Origin: an uncultured Oscillospiraceae bacterium
GTDB taxonomy: Bacteria; Bacillota; Clostridia; Oscillospirales; Oscillospiraceae
Direction of reading: 5' to 3'
DNA: 53,945 nt
Assembly: GCA_947626845.1 (NCBI GenBank)
Contig: CANQTW010000014.1
Span: 1 to 53,945, forward strand
Positions 31,686 to 41,297 of the stretch are shown here, in pieces; positions within the stretch are counted from its first letter, which is position 1; each line of letters begins with the position of its first letter. A program made the position numbers and the translations under genes. A model generated the notes under the pieces. The model was not told the DNA's origin. It did no database searches and worked only from the letters and a program-made list of their open reading frames with translations.

Positions 31686-33308
31686 TCACGCGACCTGTTG
31701 ACGGGCTGTCGCCGGCTCTAAATTGTACACGTTCGTGAACCGGGCTTTTCTCTCCGGAGCAAGATGGTGGCTGACCAGGATCAACGTCAGCTCCGGGTTG
31801 GCCAGCAGGCTCTCCTCCACGATGCCCGCGTTCTTCTGATCCAGGGCGCTGGTGCCCTCGTCCACTAAGAGGATGGAGCGGTCATGTATGAGCGCCCTGG
31901 CGATAGCGACACGCTGTTTCTGCCCGCCGGAGAGATTACTGCCGTCCTCGCCCACCGGGGTGTCCAGACCCGCCGGCATGGCCATGAGGTCCCCCGCAAG
32001 GGCGCTGTCCTGCAGGGCCTTTTCCATCTGAGCCTCGGAAAAGTCCTCGCCCAGGGTGATGTTGTCCCGGATGGTGGTGTTAAACAGGAACACGTTCTGC
32101 TCGATGTAGCTCATCTGCTCCTGAAGCTGCTCCGGCGTAAACTCATGGGCGTCCGCGCCGTCAAAACGGATGGCGCCTTTATAGTCCGGCAGCCAGCCCA
32201 GCAGGAGCTTCAAAAGGGTGGACTTGCCGCACCCGGAGGGGCCGGTCAGAGCGTACTTGCCGCCCTTTTTGAAGGTGAGGGACAAGCCATCAAGGACGGG
32301 CTTCTCGTCATATTTGAAGGTCAGGTTCTTCACGGCGATGGCGCTTCTGATTGGCTCAAATCCCCCGCTTTCTTTGTCCTGAATACCGTCTCCGTGGACG
32401 GAAATCTTCTCAAAATACGGTTTTGTGGAGGAGAAGGACAGCAGGTACTGGGCCAGGCTGCCGACGCTGTTGGAGAGACCTCCCACCAGATTTCCCCCAC
32501 CCATCAGGGCGCCCTGGAGAATCACGCCCCGGATGGACAGCACGCCGATCAAAAGATTGATCAACATTTGGCAGCCTACGTTTACGCAGCCGAATCCGGC
32601 GGTTATGAAAGCCTTCACAGTTCTCAACCTGAACCTGGGCTTTTCTATCTGTTCACTGGCACCGTCCGCACCTTGGCAGAAGCGCGGTTCCCGGCCAAAG
32701 GAGCGCAGGACGTCGAAGCCGGACAAAATATCCTTCAGTTTTCCGGTGGCCTTAGCCTGCTCCGTCTCACAGGATTCGCCCAGCTTCTCCATGCGCTTGG
32801 TGAAAAACTGTGGGGCAAGCAGCATAACTGCCGCGTTGACCAGCGCCGCCACCAGCAGCGACCAGTGGAGCGTCAGCAGAGCGGCGACGCAGAAGATGGC
32901 GGTGGCCGCGAGATCCACACACTGATAGAAGGGGGCCCATGCAAGATCCTCCATCTGATTAACGTCGCTCACGAACCAAGACAGGTATTCCCCCGTGTCC
33001 TTCCCGTGGAACTCCACATGGGACTTATGAAGCAGTGTCGCCGCCATGTCCCTCCGGACCGCGTTGTTCATAGCCCTGATGGCGCGGGCCTGGAAATAAT
33101 CCCGCAGACTGCCGACCCACAAAAGAATGACCCAAGCACCCGCCATCATCAACATCCAAAAGATAAAGCCGCTCAGATCGCGGTCAATGATGCTATCAAA
33201 GGACCGCATCATCAAAAGATCGTTTCCGACCTGCAGGGCGCACACGACAAGCCCCGGCAGGATCGCCAAAAGATTGGCAACCCAATATTTTTTCAAATAA
33301 TAGCGCAT
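31686..33308 (-). CDS. ABC exporter, fused membrane and ATPase domains
   Basis: A 540-residue half-transporter: six membrane segments in residues 1-300 (with the coupling region around GRDTGEYLSW and FGREPRF), then an ATPase domain with Walker A GPSGCGKST (about 368), signature LSGGQKQRV, Walker B SILLVDEGT and switch His in LILVSHH. The Glu after Walker B Asp is present. It likely works as a homodimer exporting a drug, lipid or peptide. It begins 27 bases after an XRE regulator gene on the same strand, so the pair resembles a substrate-inducible efflux unit. Confidence 0.92.
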   Translation of the reverse strand: MRYYLKKYWVANLLAILPGLVVCALQVGNDLLMMRSFDSIIDRDLSGFIFWMLMMAGAWVILLWVGSLRDYFQARAIRAMNNAVRRDMAATLLHKSHVEFHGKDTGEYLSWFVSDVNQMEDLAWAPFYQCVDLAATAIFCVAALLTLHWSLLVAALVNAAVMLLAPQFFTKRMEKLGESCETEQAKATGKLKDILSGFDVLRSFGREPRFCQGADGASEQIEKPRFRLRTVKAFITAGFGCVNVGCQMLINLLIGVLSIRGVILQGALMGGGNLVGGLSNSVGSLAQYLLSFSSTKPYFEKISVHGDGIQDKESGGFEPIRSAIAVKNLTFKYDEKPVLDGLSLTFKKGGKYALTGPSGCGKSTLLKLLLGWLPDYKGAIRFDGADAHEFTPEQLQEQMSYIEQNVFLFNTTIRDNITLGEDFSEAQMEKALQDSALAGDLMAMPAGLDTPVGEDGSNLSGGQKQRVAIARALIHDRSILLVDEGTSALDQKNAGIVEESLLANPELTLILVSHHLAPERKARFTNVYNLEPATARQQVA

Positions 33309-33335
33309 TTTTACTGCTCCTTTCTATCAATCATG

Positions 33336-34232
33336 TCATTTCGAGATTTCTTTTTTCCCGTCTTCCCATTTTTCATCCGGCCCAAAGAGCGGTAGCGGGG
33401 CGTACAGCCGCAGATAGTTTGACTCGGACTGCATCAGCGTCCGGGTGAGCAGGAGGAAGGGAATCAGCTTCCAGGGCTCCGAAACCTCATAGACACTTGT
33501 CTCGCCCTCCTCCAGCTCAAGCTCCATGGAGGATACCAGCTCCAACTCCGCAAGCGCCTTAAGTAGCGCCTCCACGGTCTCCCGTGCCATTTGCAGATGC
33601 TTCGTCACGACGCTTGCAGAGAACCAGCCTATTTTCCGGTTATAGATGTACTCCATCAGCTCCAGACAGCCCGGCTTTGCCAAAACCGCAAAGAGCCTTC
33701 GGTAGTCCTCCTTGGGCGCCAGCCACTTCGCCCAGCCGTCCTTGGGCCTTGGCCAGAGCGTCACGAAGGACAGGTCCTCGGCGTGAACGTCAAAGAGAAT
33801 GCCGCCCTCCACCGCGATTTGCGAAAGCATAAGCTGATATGTAACGTCGCCGGAGGCGATCTGGCAGGAATCAAGATAGCCCCATCTGGGCAGGTTGATC
33901 TCACCGAACTCGTCTGATATGAAGTGCTCTCTGGAGGACCAAACCAGCCGGCAGAACTGATCTATCCGTTCCCTGGCGGGAAATCCCCGCAGCCACCGGC
34001 CCACCGCCTCCGCCGGGTCCTCCTGCTTACCGCCCTCCATGCCAAAGAGGGCGTCGATGGTCACGCCCAGCTGCCGTGACAGGATCGGCAGCAGCTCCAC
34101 ATCCGGCGTGCCGCCCTTCTCCCACTTGCTCACGGCCTGGGCAGACACGCCCACCATATTTCCTAACTGTTCCTGTGTGAGTCCGCGCTCTTTTCGCAGA
34201 GAGGCGATCCGCTCGCTCAGTTCATTTGCCAT
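33336..34232 (-). CDS. XRE-type HTH regulator of the adjacent ABC exporter
   Basis: A 298-residue protein with an HTH_3 domain (residues about 4-60, RIASLRKERGLTQEQLGNMVGVSAQAVSKWEKG). The C-terminal region, with ASVVTKHLQMARETVEALLKALAELEL, resembles a second winged helix, so the protein may be a dual-HTH sensor. ATG 34232 is chosen over GTG 34241 because the AAAGGACGG site is better spaced. It is the first gene of a two-gene unit with the ABC exporter and probably regulates it; this is inferred from position. Confidence 0.85.
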   Translation of the reverse strand: MANELSERIASLRKERGLTQEQLGNMVGVSAQAVSKWEKGGTPDVELLPILSRQLGVTIDALFGMEGGKQEDPAEAVGRWLRGFPARERIDQFCRLVWSSREHFISDEFGEINLPRWGYLDSCQIASGDVTYQLMLSQIAVEGGILFDVHAEDLSFVTLWPRPKDGWAKWLAPKEDYRRLFAVLAKPGCLELMEYIYNRKIGWFSASVVTKHLQMARETVEALLKALAELELVSSMELELEEGETSVYEVSEPWKLIPFLLLTRTLMQSESNYLRLYAPLPLFGPDEKWEDGKKEISK

Positions 34233-34513
34233 GCAAAACACCGTCCTTTCGGCTTGATGGTTGAATTATAGCAAAAACGCCGGTTGAATACAATAGAGGT
34301 GCTTTTGCACTTTTTCAACAGATAGTTGAGCTTTTTAACTTGCATTGTATTCTGTAATGATTGTTTTTTCTCACACTTCCTGATAGATATAGATACAGCC
34401 AAGCTGCACGATCATATGTAGAACAATCCCGCCGAAATACACCGGCGGGATTATGACAAATATATTGATATTACGTATCAATTTCTACTGGGAACAAAAA
34501 GTCGAATTGGGAC
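34233..34513. other. Intergenic region with terminator hairpin
   Basis: TCCCGCCG (34427-34434) and CGGCGGGA (34443-34450) form an 8-bp hairpin that probably ends the minus-strand SLH gene transcript. The rest is AT-rich and I see no gene in it. Confidence 0.55.
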
Positions 34514-35968
34514 TCAGGCGAAAAAGGAATACGCGCGGGAGATGACGGCGGCGTACTCGGCGCGGGTGGTCGTCCCCTTCGGGGCCAGAAGGCCGTCGGC
34601 TCCGTTGATGATGCCCTTGTTGATGGCCCAGCTCATGGCGGTGACGTATTGATCGTCCACCTGGGCCCAGTCCGGGAAGCGCTCCAAGGAGTAGCCGTCA
34701 TCGGCGGGGCTTTCGGCGGTCCTCCAGATCATATACACCAGCTCCTGCCGCTCCAAGGTGTCAGCCGGTCCCTTCCCGAAGGTGATCCCGGCTGTCTCCG
34801 CCCATTTCATCCCGGCGGCATACCAGGGACTGCCGGCGTCGTCAAGGCCCAGCGCTCTCGCCATGACGGTGGCGGCTGAGCCCAGGTCCATGGGCTTGTC
34901 AGGGGCGAAACGGCCCACATCCACGCCGCCCATCAGGCCGTGAATGAACACGAAATTCACATACGGAATGGCCCAGTGCCGCAGGGGGACGTCATAAAAA
35001 TCGGGGACGCCGCAGTTTACGGCGATGTCCGGGGACAGGCCCGTGTCGCCGCTGACCTCCATCAGCCGCTTCCAGCCGGCGGCACTGCCGGCGAAGCTGA
35101 CGGAGGCGAGGGCGGAGCACCCGGAAAAGGCGTCCTTGCCGATAAACTCCAGGCCCGCCGGAATGGTCAGATGCCGCAGGGACTCACAGCCGGCGAAGGC
35201 CCTCTCCCCCACGGTACGGACGCCGTCGGGCAGGGTGACGCTCTCCAGCTGGACGCAGTTTTCAAAAGCGCCCTCGCCAATGGCCGTGACGCCTCTGCCG
35301 TTGATCTTTTCGGGGATATCCGCGGCCTGGATATAGCCGTCGGCGTCCATCACAACGCCCTGGGCGGCGTCCAAATAGATGTTCCCGCCGTCCATCGTCA
35401 GGGACACCTGGCCGTACCCGGCCAGGACAAGAGCGGAATCCTCCACGGAGGCGGCGTAAGGCAGGGCGTCAGGCTCCTTGGAGCAGACCATCAGGAAGCT
35501 GTCGCTGAGGACCTCTTTCCCATAGGTCACCTCAACGGCTTCCGCCCACTCGGTATAAAGGGGAAGCTCCCCCGGCGCGTAGAGATACCAGACCTCGTCC
35601 GGGTTGGGGCCGATGGGCTCGATGTTATAGACGTCGCCAAGAACGCTGTCCTTCCCCGCGGGCCCCACCTTTAGGGTGGACTCCATGCGCTGGCAGGTCA
35701 TCTTCCAGACGCCGGCGCCCATCCGCTGGATGTCCCGGAAGGCGCCCTCATAGGCCCACCGGCTGTATGAATCCATATCCTCGTCATAGCCGCTCCCCTC
35801 AAAGGACCCGTCGGCGTACAGCGTCAGCTCGCCCGCCCAGGCGCCCACGCCGCTGGTGTAGGCAAAGGTCAGGCTCTCAAAGGGGAGCGGCTCCCCGGCT
35901 GACGCGGTCACGGCCAGGCCGCACAAAAGCGCCAGCGCCACAAGGATGGAACCCATCCGTTTTTTCAT
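34514..35968 (-). CDS. Secreted SLH-domain protein with BspA-type LRR
   Basis: A 484-residue exported protein. The signal peptide is clear (KKRMGSILVALALLCGLAVTASA, cleavage near residue 24). Residues 25-210 are a beta-rich domain of unknown family. Residues about 220-300 hold BspA/LRR_5 units (AIGEGAFENCVQLESVTLPDGV, VGERAFAGCESLRHLTIPAG, IGKDAFSGCSALASVSFAGS). Residues about 315-484 are three SLH repeats (DVPLRHWAIPYVNFVFIHGLMGG, AAGMKWAETAGITFG, AMSWAINKGIINGADG) that bind secondary wall polymers. It is a surface adhesin-like protein, monocistronic, ATG 35968 after AAAGGGGG. Confidence 0.9.
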   Translation of the reverse strand: MKKRMGSILVALALLCGLAVTASAGEPLPFESLTFAYTSGVGAWAGELTLYADGSFEGSGYDEDMDSYSRWAYEGAFRDIQRMGAGVWKMTCQRMESTLKVGPAGKDSVLGDVYNIEPIGPNPDEVWYLYAPGELPLYTEWAEAVEVTYGKEVLSDSFLMVCSKEPDALPYAASVEDSALVLAGYGQVSLTMDGGNIYLDAAQGVVMDADGYIQAADIPEKINGRGVTAIGEGAFENCVQLESVTLPDGVRTVGERAFAGCESLRHLTIPAGLEFIGKDAFSGCSALASVSFAGSAAGWKRLMEVSGDTGLSPDIAVNCGVPDFYDVPLRHWAIPYVNFVFIHGLMGGVDVGRFAPDKPMDLGSAATVMARALGLDDAGSPWYAAGMKWAETAGITFGKGPADTLERQELVYMIWRTAESPADDGYSLERFPDWAQVDDQYVTAMSWAINKGIINGADGLLAPKGTTTRAEYAAVISRAYSFFA

Positions 35969-36058
35969 AAATATCCCCCTTTTCTGAAAAAGGTTTGAAC
36001 GGAACCGTTTCTATTTAACATAATATTTCCCCGTCTGTCAAGAGGGGCAGCGCTTAAA

Positions 36059-38188
36059 TTAGATTTCCCGCGGGCCCTCCGGGACCGTCACCTCAAAGCG
36101 CAGAGGCGTTTTCCCGGTGAGGGCGGCAGTCCGTTTATCCGGCTGGCCCGTGCCCAGGAAGAGCCGGAACTTCCCGCCGTAGAGGCAGTTCCCATCCCCG
36201 TCCACCACGGTGAAGGTCCGGTCCGGCAGGGGGATGGACACCGTATCGTGGCCCCACACGGGGAGCCACACCCGCTTTATGGCGCACAGGGCGGGATTCG
36301 GCGGGGCAAAGGGCGAATCCAGGCGCTTGCAGTAGACCTGCAATACCTCCCCGGTATCTTTGGGGCCTCGGTTGCCGATATCGGCCTCCAGGGTAAAGCC
36401 CCTGGCGGCGTCCCCCTTGAGACGGGCGGAACGGATGATCACGCTGCCGTATGTAAGGCCGTAGCCGAAGGGGTATTGGACAGGCTTTTGGACATACCGG
36501 TACGTCCTGCCGGTCATGGAATACTCCTCAAAGGCAGGCAGATCGTCCACGCTCCGGTAAAAGGTGACGGGAAGCTTGCCGGAGGGGGACTGCTCCCCGA
36601 AAAGGATCTCCGCCAATGCCCTGCCGCCCATGGAGCCGGGATACCACAGGTCCAGGATGGCCCCGAAGCGCTTTTCCGCGAAGGACAGGTCTACGGCGCC
36701 TCCGGCCATCAGGCAGAGGACCGTGGGCTTGCCCGCCCTGGCCACAAGCTCCATAAGCTCCCGCTGAACTTCCGGCAGCTCCAGGGTGTCCCTGTCGCCG
36801 GAGGCGCGGCTGTCGGAGGCGTCCCCCTCCTCGCCCTCCAGGGTCTCGTCCAGGCCCAGGACAAGAATCACCGCGTCGCTGGCCTCGCACACCGCCGCGG
36901 CCTCGCTGAGACGGTCTCCGCTTTTGGCCAGGCCCTCGGTCCTGTCTCGGTCAAGCTCACAGCCAACGCTTGTGAGGATACGGATGCCGCTGCCGTACAG
37001 GTAATCCTGAAGCCCCTCCTGGACGGTGATGTACCGGGAGGCGGAGCCGTGATAATTCCCCAAAAGCGCCCGCCGGCTGTTGGCGTTGGGGCCGATGACC
37101 CCCAGGGTCTTGAGCCTGTTCCGGTCAAGGGGCAGAAGTCCGTCGTTTTTCAAAAGGACGATACTCTCCAAGGCCGCCTTCCGCGCCAGGTCCAGATGCT
37201 CCGGGGACTCCACCTCCGTGTAGGGGATGTTGTCCCAGCCGGTTTTGCCGAAAAGGCCCAGCATGTACCGGGTGGTAAAGAGGCGCACACACGCCTCGGT
37301 GATCGTCTCCTGGGAGACAAGGCCCCGCTCGTAGGCCTCTAAAATAAAGTGATAGGTGTCGCCGCAGTTTAAGTCACAGCCTCGGTTGATGGCCAGGGCC
37401 GCCGCGTCCACGGCGTTATCACTGACCCCGTGGCCGGTGAAGAAGTCCTTGACGGCCCAGCAATCGGAGACGAAGTGACCCTCAAAGCCCCACTCCCCCC
37501 GCAGCTTCTCCTGCAAAAAGGCGCTGGCGCAGGCCGGCTCGCCGTTGACCCGGTTGTAGGCCCCCATGACCGCCTCCACCTTCGCCTCCCGTACCAGGGC
37601 CTCGAAGGCGGGCAGATACGTCTCCGCCAGGTCTTTTGGGGACACCCTGGCGTCAAAACGGTGGCGCTCCCCCTCCGGACCGGAGTGGACGGCGAAGTGC
37701 TTGGCGCAGGCGGCGGCCAGCATGGTCCCGCCCTGGGCGGCGTCCTTGCCCTGCAATCCACGGACAAAGCCCACGCCCAGGCGGGCGGTGAGGTACGGGT
37801 CCTCCCCGTAGGTCTCCTGGCCTCTCCCCCAGCGGGGGTCTCGGAAAATATTCACGTTGGGGGACCAGAAGGTCAGCCCCTTATAGATATCCCTGTCGCC
37901 GAATTTCGTCTGGACGTTATATTTGGCGCGGGCCTCCCTGCCGATGGCCTCGCCGATCCTGCGCAAAAGGACCTCGTCAAAGGTGGCCCCAAGGCCGATG
38001 GCCTGGGGGAACACCGTGGCGTTGCCGGCGCGGGCTACCCCGTGGAGGGCCTCGTTCCACCAGTTGTAGGTGGGGATTCTCAGGCGTTTTATGGCCGGGG
38101 CGTCAAAGCGCAGCTGGGCGGCCCGTTCCTCTACGGTCATACGCGCCACCAGCCGTTTGGCGCGGGCGCGGGCGTCCTTACGGTTCAT
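36059..38188 (-). CDS. Glycoside hydrolase family 3 (beta-glucosidase/xylosidase-like)
   Basis: A 709-residue GH3 enzyme in the usual order: (alpha/beta)8 domain with NWWNEALHGVARAG, the Lys-His pair AKHFAVHSGPE, and nucleophile Asp about 242 in FVSDCWAVKDFF; then the alpha/beta sandwich (VILVLGLDETLEGE, LWYPGSMGGRALAEIL), ending in a fibronectin-III-like domain. NWWNEALHG and SDCWA are typical of the beta-xylosidase/arabinosidase branch. No signal peptide is seen, so it acts in the cytoplasm. Its ATG overlaps the DUF1667 stop (ATGA), so it is translated with the FAD oxidoreductase operon. Confidence 0.92.
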   Translation of the reverse strand: MNRKDARARAKRLVARMTVEERAAQLRFDAPAIKRLRIPTYNWWNEALHGVARAGNATVFPQAIGLGATFDEVLLRRIGEAIGREARAKYNVQTKFGDRDIYKGLTFWSPNVNIFRDPRWGRGQETYGEDPYLTARLGVGFVRGLQGKDAAQGGTMLAAACAKHFAVHSGPEGERHRFDARVSPKDLAETYLPAFEALVREAKVEAVMGAYNRVNGEPACASAFLQEKLRGEWGFEGHFVSDCWAVKDFFTGHGVSDNAVDAAALAINRGCDLNCGDTYHFILEAYERGLVSQETITEACVRLFTTRYMLGLFGKTGWDNIPYTEVESPEHLDLARKAALESIVLLKNDGLLPLDRNRLKTLGVIGPNANSRRALLGNYHGSASRYITVQEGLQDYLYGSGIRILTSVGCELDRDRTEGLAKSGDRLSEAAAVCEASDAVILVLGLDETLEGEEGDASDSRASGDRDTLELPEVQRELMELVARAGKPTVLCLMAGGAVDLSFAEKRFGAILDLWYPGSMGGRALAEILFGEQSPSGKLPVTFYRSVDDLPAFEEYSMTGRTYRYVQKPVQYPFGYGLTYGSVIIRSARLKGDAARGFTLEADIGNRGPKDTGEVLQVYCKRLDSPFAPPNPALCAIKRVWLPVWGHDTVSIPLPDRTFTVVDGDGNCLYGGKFRLFLGTGQPDKRTAALTGKTPLRFEVTVPEGPREI

Positions 38189-38526
38189 GGCATCTCCCTG
38201 GCGGCAACCACCGCCACGCCGGTGCCGCAGACGTCCCCGATCACCGTCTGGCCCACCTTCACCGGAGCCGAAAGCGTGACGCGCCCGATGGCCTCCATCA
38301 CGTCAAAGACCTTCTCCTTCGGCACCGGCGCGGCTGTCTTGACGGGACAGCGGGGATAGGACGCGCCGGTGATCCTGACGGTACTGGTGACCACGCGGGT
38401 GGGGTGGGTCAGCTCCGCCTTGGCGTAAGCGGCGCCCCGCGGGCAGAAGTTTCCGGTCACGTTGAGGCCGTCATCCACCTGCATGTGGCACCCTCTGGGA
38501 CATACGATACAGATAAGCTCCCGCAT
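38185..38526 (-). CDS. DUF1667 domain protein (GlpC-like partner)
   Basis: A 113-residue protein with four cysteines in its first 65 residues: the pair CIVCPRGC near the N-terminus and the later NFCPRG and YPRCPVKT. This pattern marks DUF1667 proteins and suggests an iron-sulphur or metal centre. They occur with GlpA/GlpB-like flavoproteins and probably pass electrons. ATG 38526 follows GGGAGG and lies 1 base after the flavoprotein stop; its own stop overlaps the GH3 start. Confidence 0.9.
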   Translation of the reverse strand: MRELICIVCPRGCHMQVDDGLNVTGNFCPRGAAYAKAELTHPTRVVTSTVRITGASYPRCPVKTAAPVPKEKVFDVMEAIGRVTLSAPVKVGQTVIGDVCGTGVAVVAAREMP

Positions 38527-38527
38527 C

Positions 38528-39775
38528 TCACACCTCCCGAATTTCTACGGTGATCTCCCCCGCGACGCCCTCTAAGAGCTTCACGGGGACTGCTATATTC
38601 TCCATCTCGCCGGGGGCCAGCCTGTCCCGCTTGAAGCGGCAAAGCTCCCGCTCGCCGGCGCGCACAACGATCTCGCTTTTTCCAAAGATACGGTTGACCC
38701 GGAAAAACACGTTGAAGGACTTCTCCACGTTTTGGGGCCTCACCCGCTGGGGGACGGTGTAGCTGACGCCGAAGCCGTTTTTCAGGGCGACGCTCTCCCC
38801 CGCCGCGGGGCCCCGCAGGACATAGTTTGCCGCCGCCGCGCCGGCCCGCTGGCTCTCGGCGCTGACGAAGTCCACCAGGTCGTGGACGTGGGTAACGTTC
38901 CCGCAGGTAAAGATACCGGGAACGGAGGTCTCCATGTTCTCGTAGACCACGGCCCCTTTGGTGCGCGGGTCAAGCTCCACGCCGGCCCGCCCCGTCAGCT
39001 CGTTTTCCGGGATAAGCCCCACGGACAGCAGGAGCGTGTCGCAGTCAAAGACCATCTCCGTGCCGGGGACGGGCCTTCTGCCCTCGTCCACCGCGCTGAC
39101 GACCACCTGCTCTACCCGGTCCCTCCCCCGTATCTCGGTGACGGTATGGCTCAAATAGAGGGGGATATCGAAGTCCTGGAGGCACTGGACGATGTTGCGG
39201 GTGAGACCGCCGGAATAGGGCATCACCTCCACGCAGGCCAGCACCTTCGCGCCCTCCAGGGTCATACGGCGGGCCATGATGAGGCCGATGTCGCCGCTGC
39301 CAAGGATGACCACCCGTTTTCCCGGAAGCCAGCCCTCCACATTCACGTACCGCTGGGCCGCTCCGGCGGTGTAGACGCCGGCGGGGCGGGTACCGGGGAT
39401 GCCGATGGCCCCGCGTGTGCGCTCCCGACAGCCCATAGCCAGGATGACGCTTTTGGCCCGCTCGATCTTATACCCCGCGGCGGGGCCGGTCATGTGGACC
39501 TGAAGGTCGGGCGTCACGTCCAGCACCATGGTGTCTGTCCGTACCTCAACGCCCGTTTTGGAAAGCATTTCAATAAACCTGTGGGCGTATTCAGGGCCTG
39601 TAAGCTCCTCCTTGAACCAGGTGAGGCCGAAGCCGTTGTGGATGCACTGGTTGAGGATGCCCCCCAGGTCTCGGTCACGCTCCACGATAAGGATGCTCCG
39701 AAGGCCGTTTTCCCAGGCCGCGCAGGCCGCGGCAAGGCCCGCCGGCCCGCCGCCCACCACGATCAGCTCATACAT
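38528..39775 (-). CDS. FAD-dependent NAD(P)-disulfide-type oxidoreductase
   Basis: A 415-residue pyridine-nucleotide-disulfide oxidoreductase-like flavoprotein. FAD binding is shown by IVVGGGPAGLAAACAA at residue 4 and by TLLLSVGLIPEN and GIFTCGNVTHVHDLVD near 300; the NAD-binding GSGDIGLIMARRM is near 170. It resembles the GlpB-like partner of anaerobic glycerol-3-phosphate or hydroxy-acid oxidases. ATG 39775 overlaps the upstream gene by 8 bases. With the GlpA-like and DUF1667 proteins it likely forms a soluble complex that moves electrons to NAD or to a quinone substitute. Confidence 0.9.
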   Translation of the reverse strand: MYELIVVGGGPAGLAAACAAWENGLRSILIVERDRDLGGILNQCIHNGFGLTWFKEELTGPEYAHRFIEMLSKTGVEVRTDTMVLDVTPDLQVHMTGPAAGYKIERAKSVILAMGCRERTRGAIGIPGTRPAGVYTAGAAQRYVNVEGWLPGKRVVILGSGDIGLIMARRMTLEGAKVLACVEVMPYSGGLTRNIVQCLQDFDIPLYLSHTVTEIRGRDRVEQVVVSAVDEGRRPVPGTEMVFDCDTLLLSVGLIPENELTGRAGVELDPRTKGAVVYENMETSVPGIFTCGNVTHVHDLVDFVSAESQRAGAAAANYVLRGPAAGESVALKNGFGVSYTVPQRVRPQNVEKSFNVFFRVNRIFGKSEIVVRAGERELCRFKRDRLAPGEMENIAVPVKLLEGVAGEITVEIREV

Positions 39776-41204
39776 CGGCCCTGCCTCCTTTCGTCTCCTC
39801 CACAAGGATATTCATTCCGGCCCTGTCCTTGACGATCTCCCCCGGCGATACCTTCAGCTCCCGCGAAAGTATCTCCACCACTCGTGGCGCGCAGAAGCCG
39901 CCCTGGCACCGGCCCATGCCGGCGTTGACACGCCGCTTGACGCCGTCTACCGATACCGGCGGGATGGGCGTCCGCAGGCAGGCCAAAATCTCCCCCTCCG
40001 TCACCGTCTCGCACCGGCAGATGACCCGCCCGTAAGCGGGGTCGCGCTCCACAAGCGCCTGGCGCTCCGCCTCGGAAAGCTCCTGGAAGCGGATACGGCG
40101 GCGCCGGAGGAGGAAGCTCTCCTTCTTATTAAGCTCCAGCCCCTCCCCCGCCAAAAGCTCCACGGCGTACTCGCCGATGGCGGGGGCCGAGGTGAGTCCC
40201 GGCGAGCAGATGCCGGCCAGGTCCACAAATCCCGGCGCGGCGACGCCGATGAGGAAGTCGTCCCGGCCTGTGTTGGCCCGCACGCCGGCGAAATTGCGGA
40301 TGGATTTGGAGAAATCCACCTTCGGTACGGAACGCTTCGCCGTCTCACGGACAAAGTCAAGGCCCTGGGCGGTGGTGGCCAGATCGTGCCTGTCCGATCC
40401 CTCGGCGTTGGGGCCTACGATCAGATTCCCGTGGACCGTGGGCGACACCAAAACGCCCTTGCCCCGCTCGGAGGGGCACTGAAAGACAACGGTGTTCACC
40501 CGTGTCCCCTCGGCCTTATCCAAGAGGTAATACTCCCCCCGGCTGGGCTTTATGTCAAAGCTGTGGGGGGCGGCCATATCGTGGACAGCGTCGGAGTCCA
40601 CCCCGGCGGCGTTGATCACATATCTTGTCTCAATATCCCCGGCGTTTGTGCGGACAAGCCAGCCCTGCTTGCGTTTTTCAAGTCCTGTGACGGCGGTGTT
40701 GCGCCGGAGCTCCGCGCCGTTTTTCACAGCCGTTTCGGCGAAAGCCAGACACAGCTCCCAGGGGGAGACGATGGCCGCCGTAGGCGCCCAGAGGGCCGCC
40801 GCGACGGTGTCCGCCAGCTCCGGTTCTCTAACTCTGGCCTCGTCCCCTGAGAGGAGCTCAAGGCCGGGAACGCCGTTTTTGACGCCCCGGTCCAAAAGCT
40901 CCCTGAGAGTACCGGTCTCCTTCTCCGAAAAGGCCAGCACCATGGAGCCGCACTGGCGGTAAGGCACGTCCAGGGCGGCGCAGTATTCCCGCGCCAATTG
41001 GGAACCGCGCACATTGAGCCGCGCCATCAGGGTGCCGGGTTTTGGGTCGTATCCGGCGTGCAGGATAGCGGAATTGGCCTTTGTGGTGCCCACCGCCACG
41101 TCATTTTCCCGCTCTACGATGACGATATCCAGCTTGTATCTCGAAAGCTCCATAGCCGCCGCGGCGCCGATGACGCCGCAGCCGATGATCACAACATCCG
41201 TCAA
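39768..41204 (-). CDS. GlpA-like FAD oxidoreductase with BFD [2Fe-2S] domain
   Basis: A 478-residue DAO-family flavoenzyme (VVIIGCGVIGAAAAMELSRYKLDIVIVE at the N-terminus) with a C-terminal BFD-type [2Fe-2S] domain: VICRCETVTEGEI and GMGRCQGGFCAPRVVEIL give the four cysteines. This arrangement is known from glycerol-3-phosphate dehydrogenases and related L-2-hydroxy-acid oxidases. I place the start at TTG 41204, 8 bases after GGGGG, rather than TTG 41210, which is too close to it. No glpK or glpF lies in the window, so glycerol-3-phosphate as substrate is not proven; a sugar-derived hydroxy acid is possible because a GH3 gene shares the operon. Confidence 0.87.
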   Translation of the reverse strand: MTDVVIIGCGVIGAAAAMELSRYKLDIVIVERENDVAVGTTKANSAILHAGYDPKPGTLMARLNVRGSQLAREYCAALDVPYRQCGSMVLAFSEKETGTLRELLDRGVKNGVPGLELLSGDEARVREPELADTVAAALWAPTAAIVSPWELCLAFAETAVKNGAELRRNTAVTGLEKRKQGWLVRTNAGDIETRYVINAAGVDSDAVHDMAAPHSFDIKPSRGEYYLLDKAEGTRVNTVVFQCPSERGKGVLVSPTVHGNLIVGPNAEGSDRHDLATTAQGLDFVRETAKRSVPKVDFSKSIRNFAGVRANTGRDDFLIGVAAPGFVDLAGICSPGLTSAPAIGEYAVELLAGEGLELNKKESFLLRRRRIRFQELSEAERQALVERDPAYGRVICRCETVTEGEILACLRTPIPPVSVDGVKRRVNAGMGRCQGGFCAPRVVEILSRELKVSPGEIVKDRAGMNILVEETKGGRADV

Positions 41205-41251
41205 GAGCAATGCCCCCTTCGTTGATAATTTTATAAAATATATACAAGAAT

Positions 41252-41280
41252 AGTATCTCTTTTTTGCGGCATTTTGTCAA
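41252..41280 (-). promoter_or_regulatory. Promoter of the FAD oxidoreductase-GH3 operon
   Basis: On the minus strand TTGACA (41280-41275), 17-base spacer, GATACT (41257-41252). A perfect 12-bp palindrome, ATTTTATAAAAT (41228-41239), lies between it and the gene start and could be an operator. Confidence 0.65.
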
Positions 41281-41297
41281 TAGCGGATTTAAAAATA

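Noticed and set aside
31884-33395. A 503-codon plus-strand frame opposite the ABC exporter
   Set aside because: The minus-strand exporter has all ABC motifs; the plus frame has none and ends inside the regulator gene.
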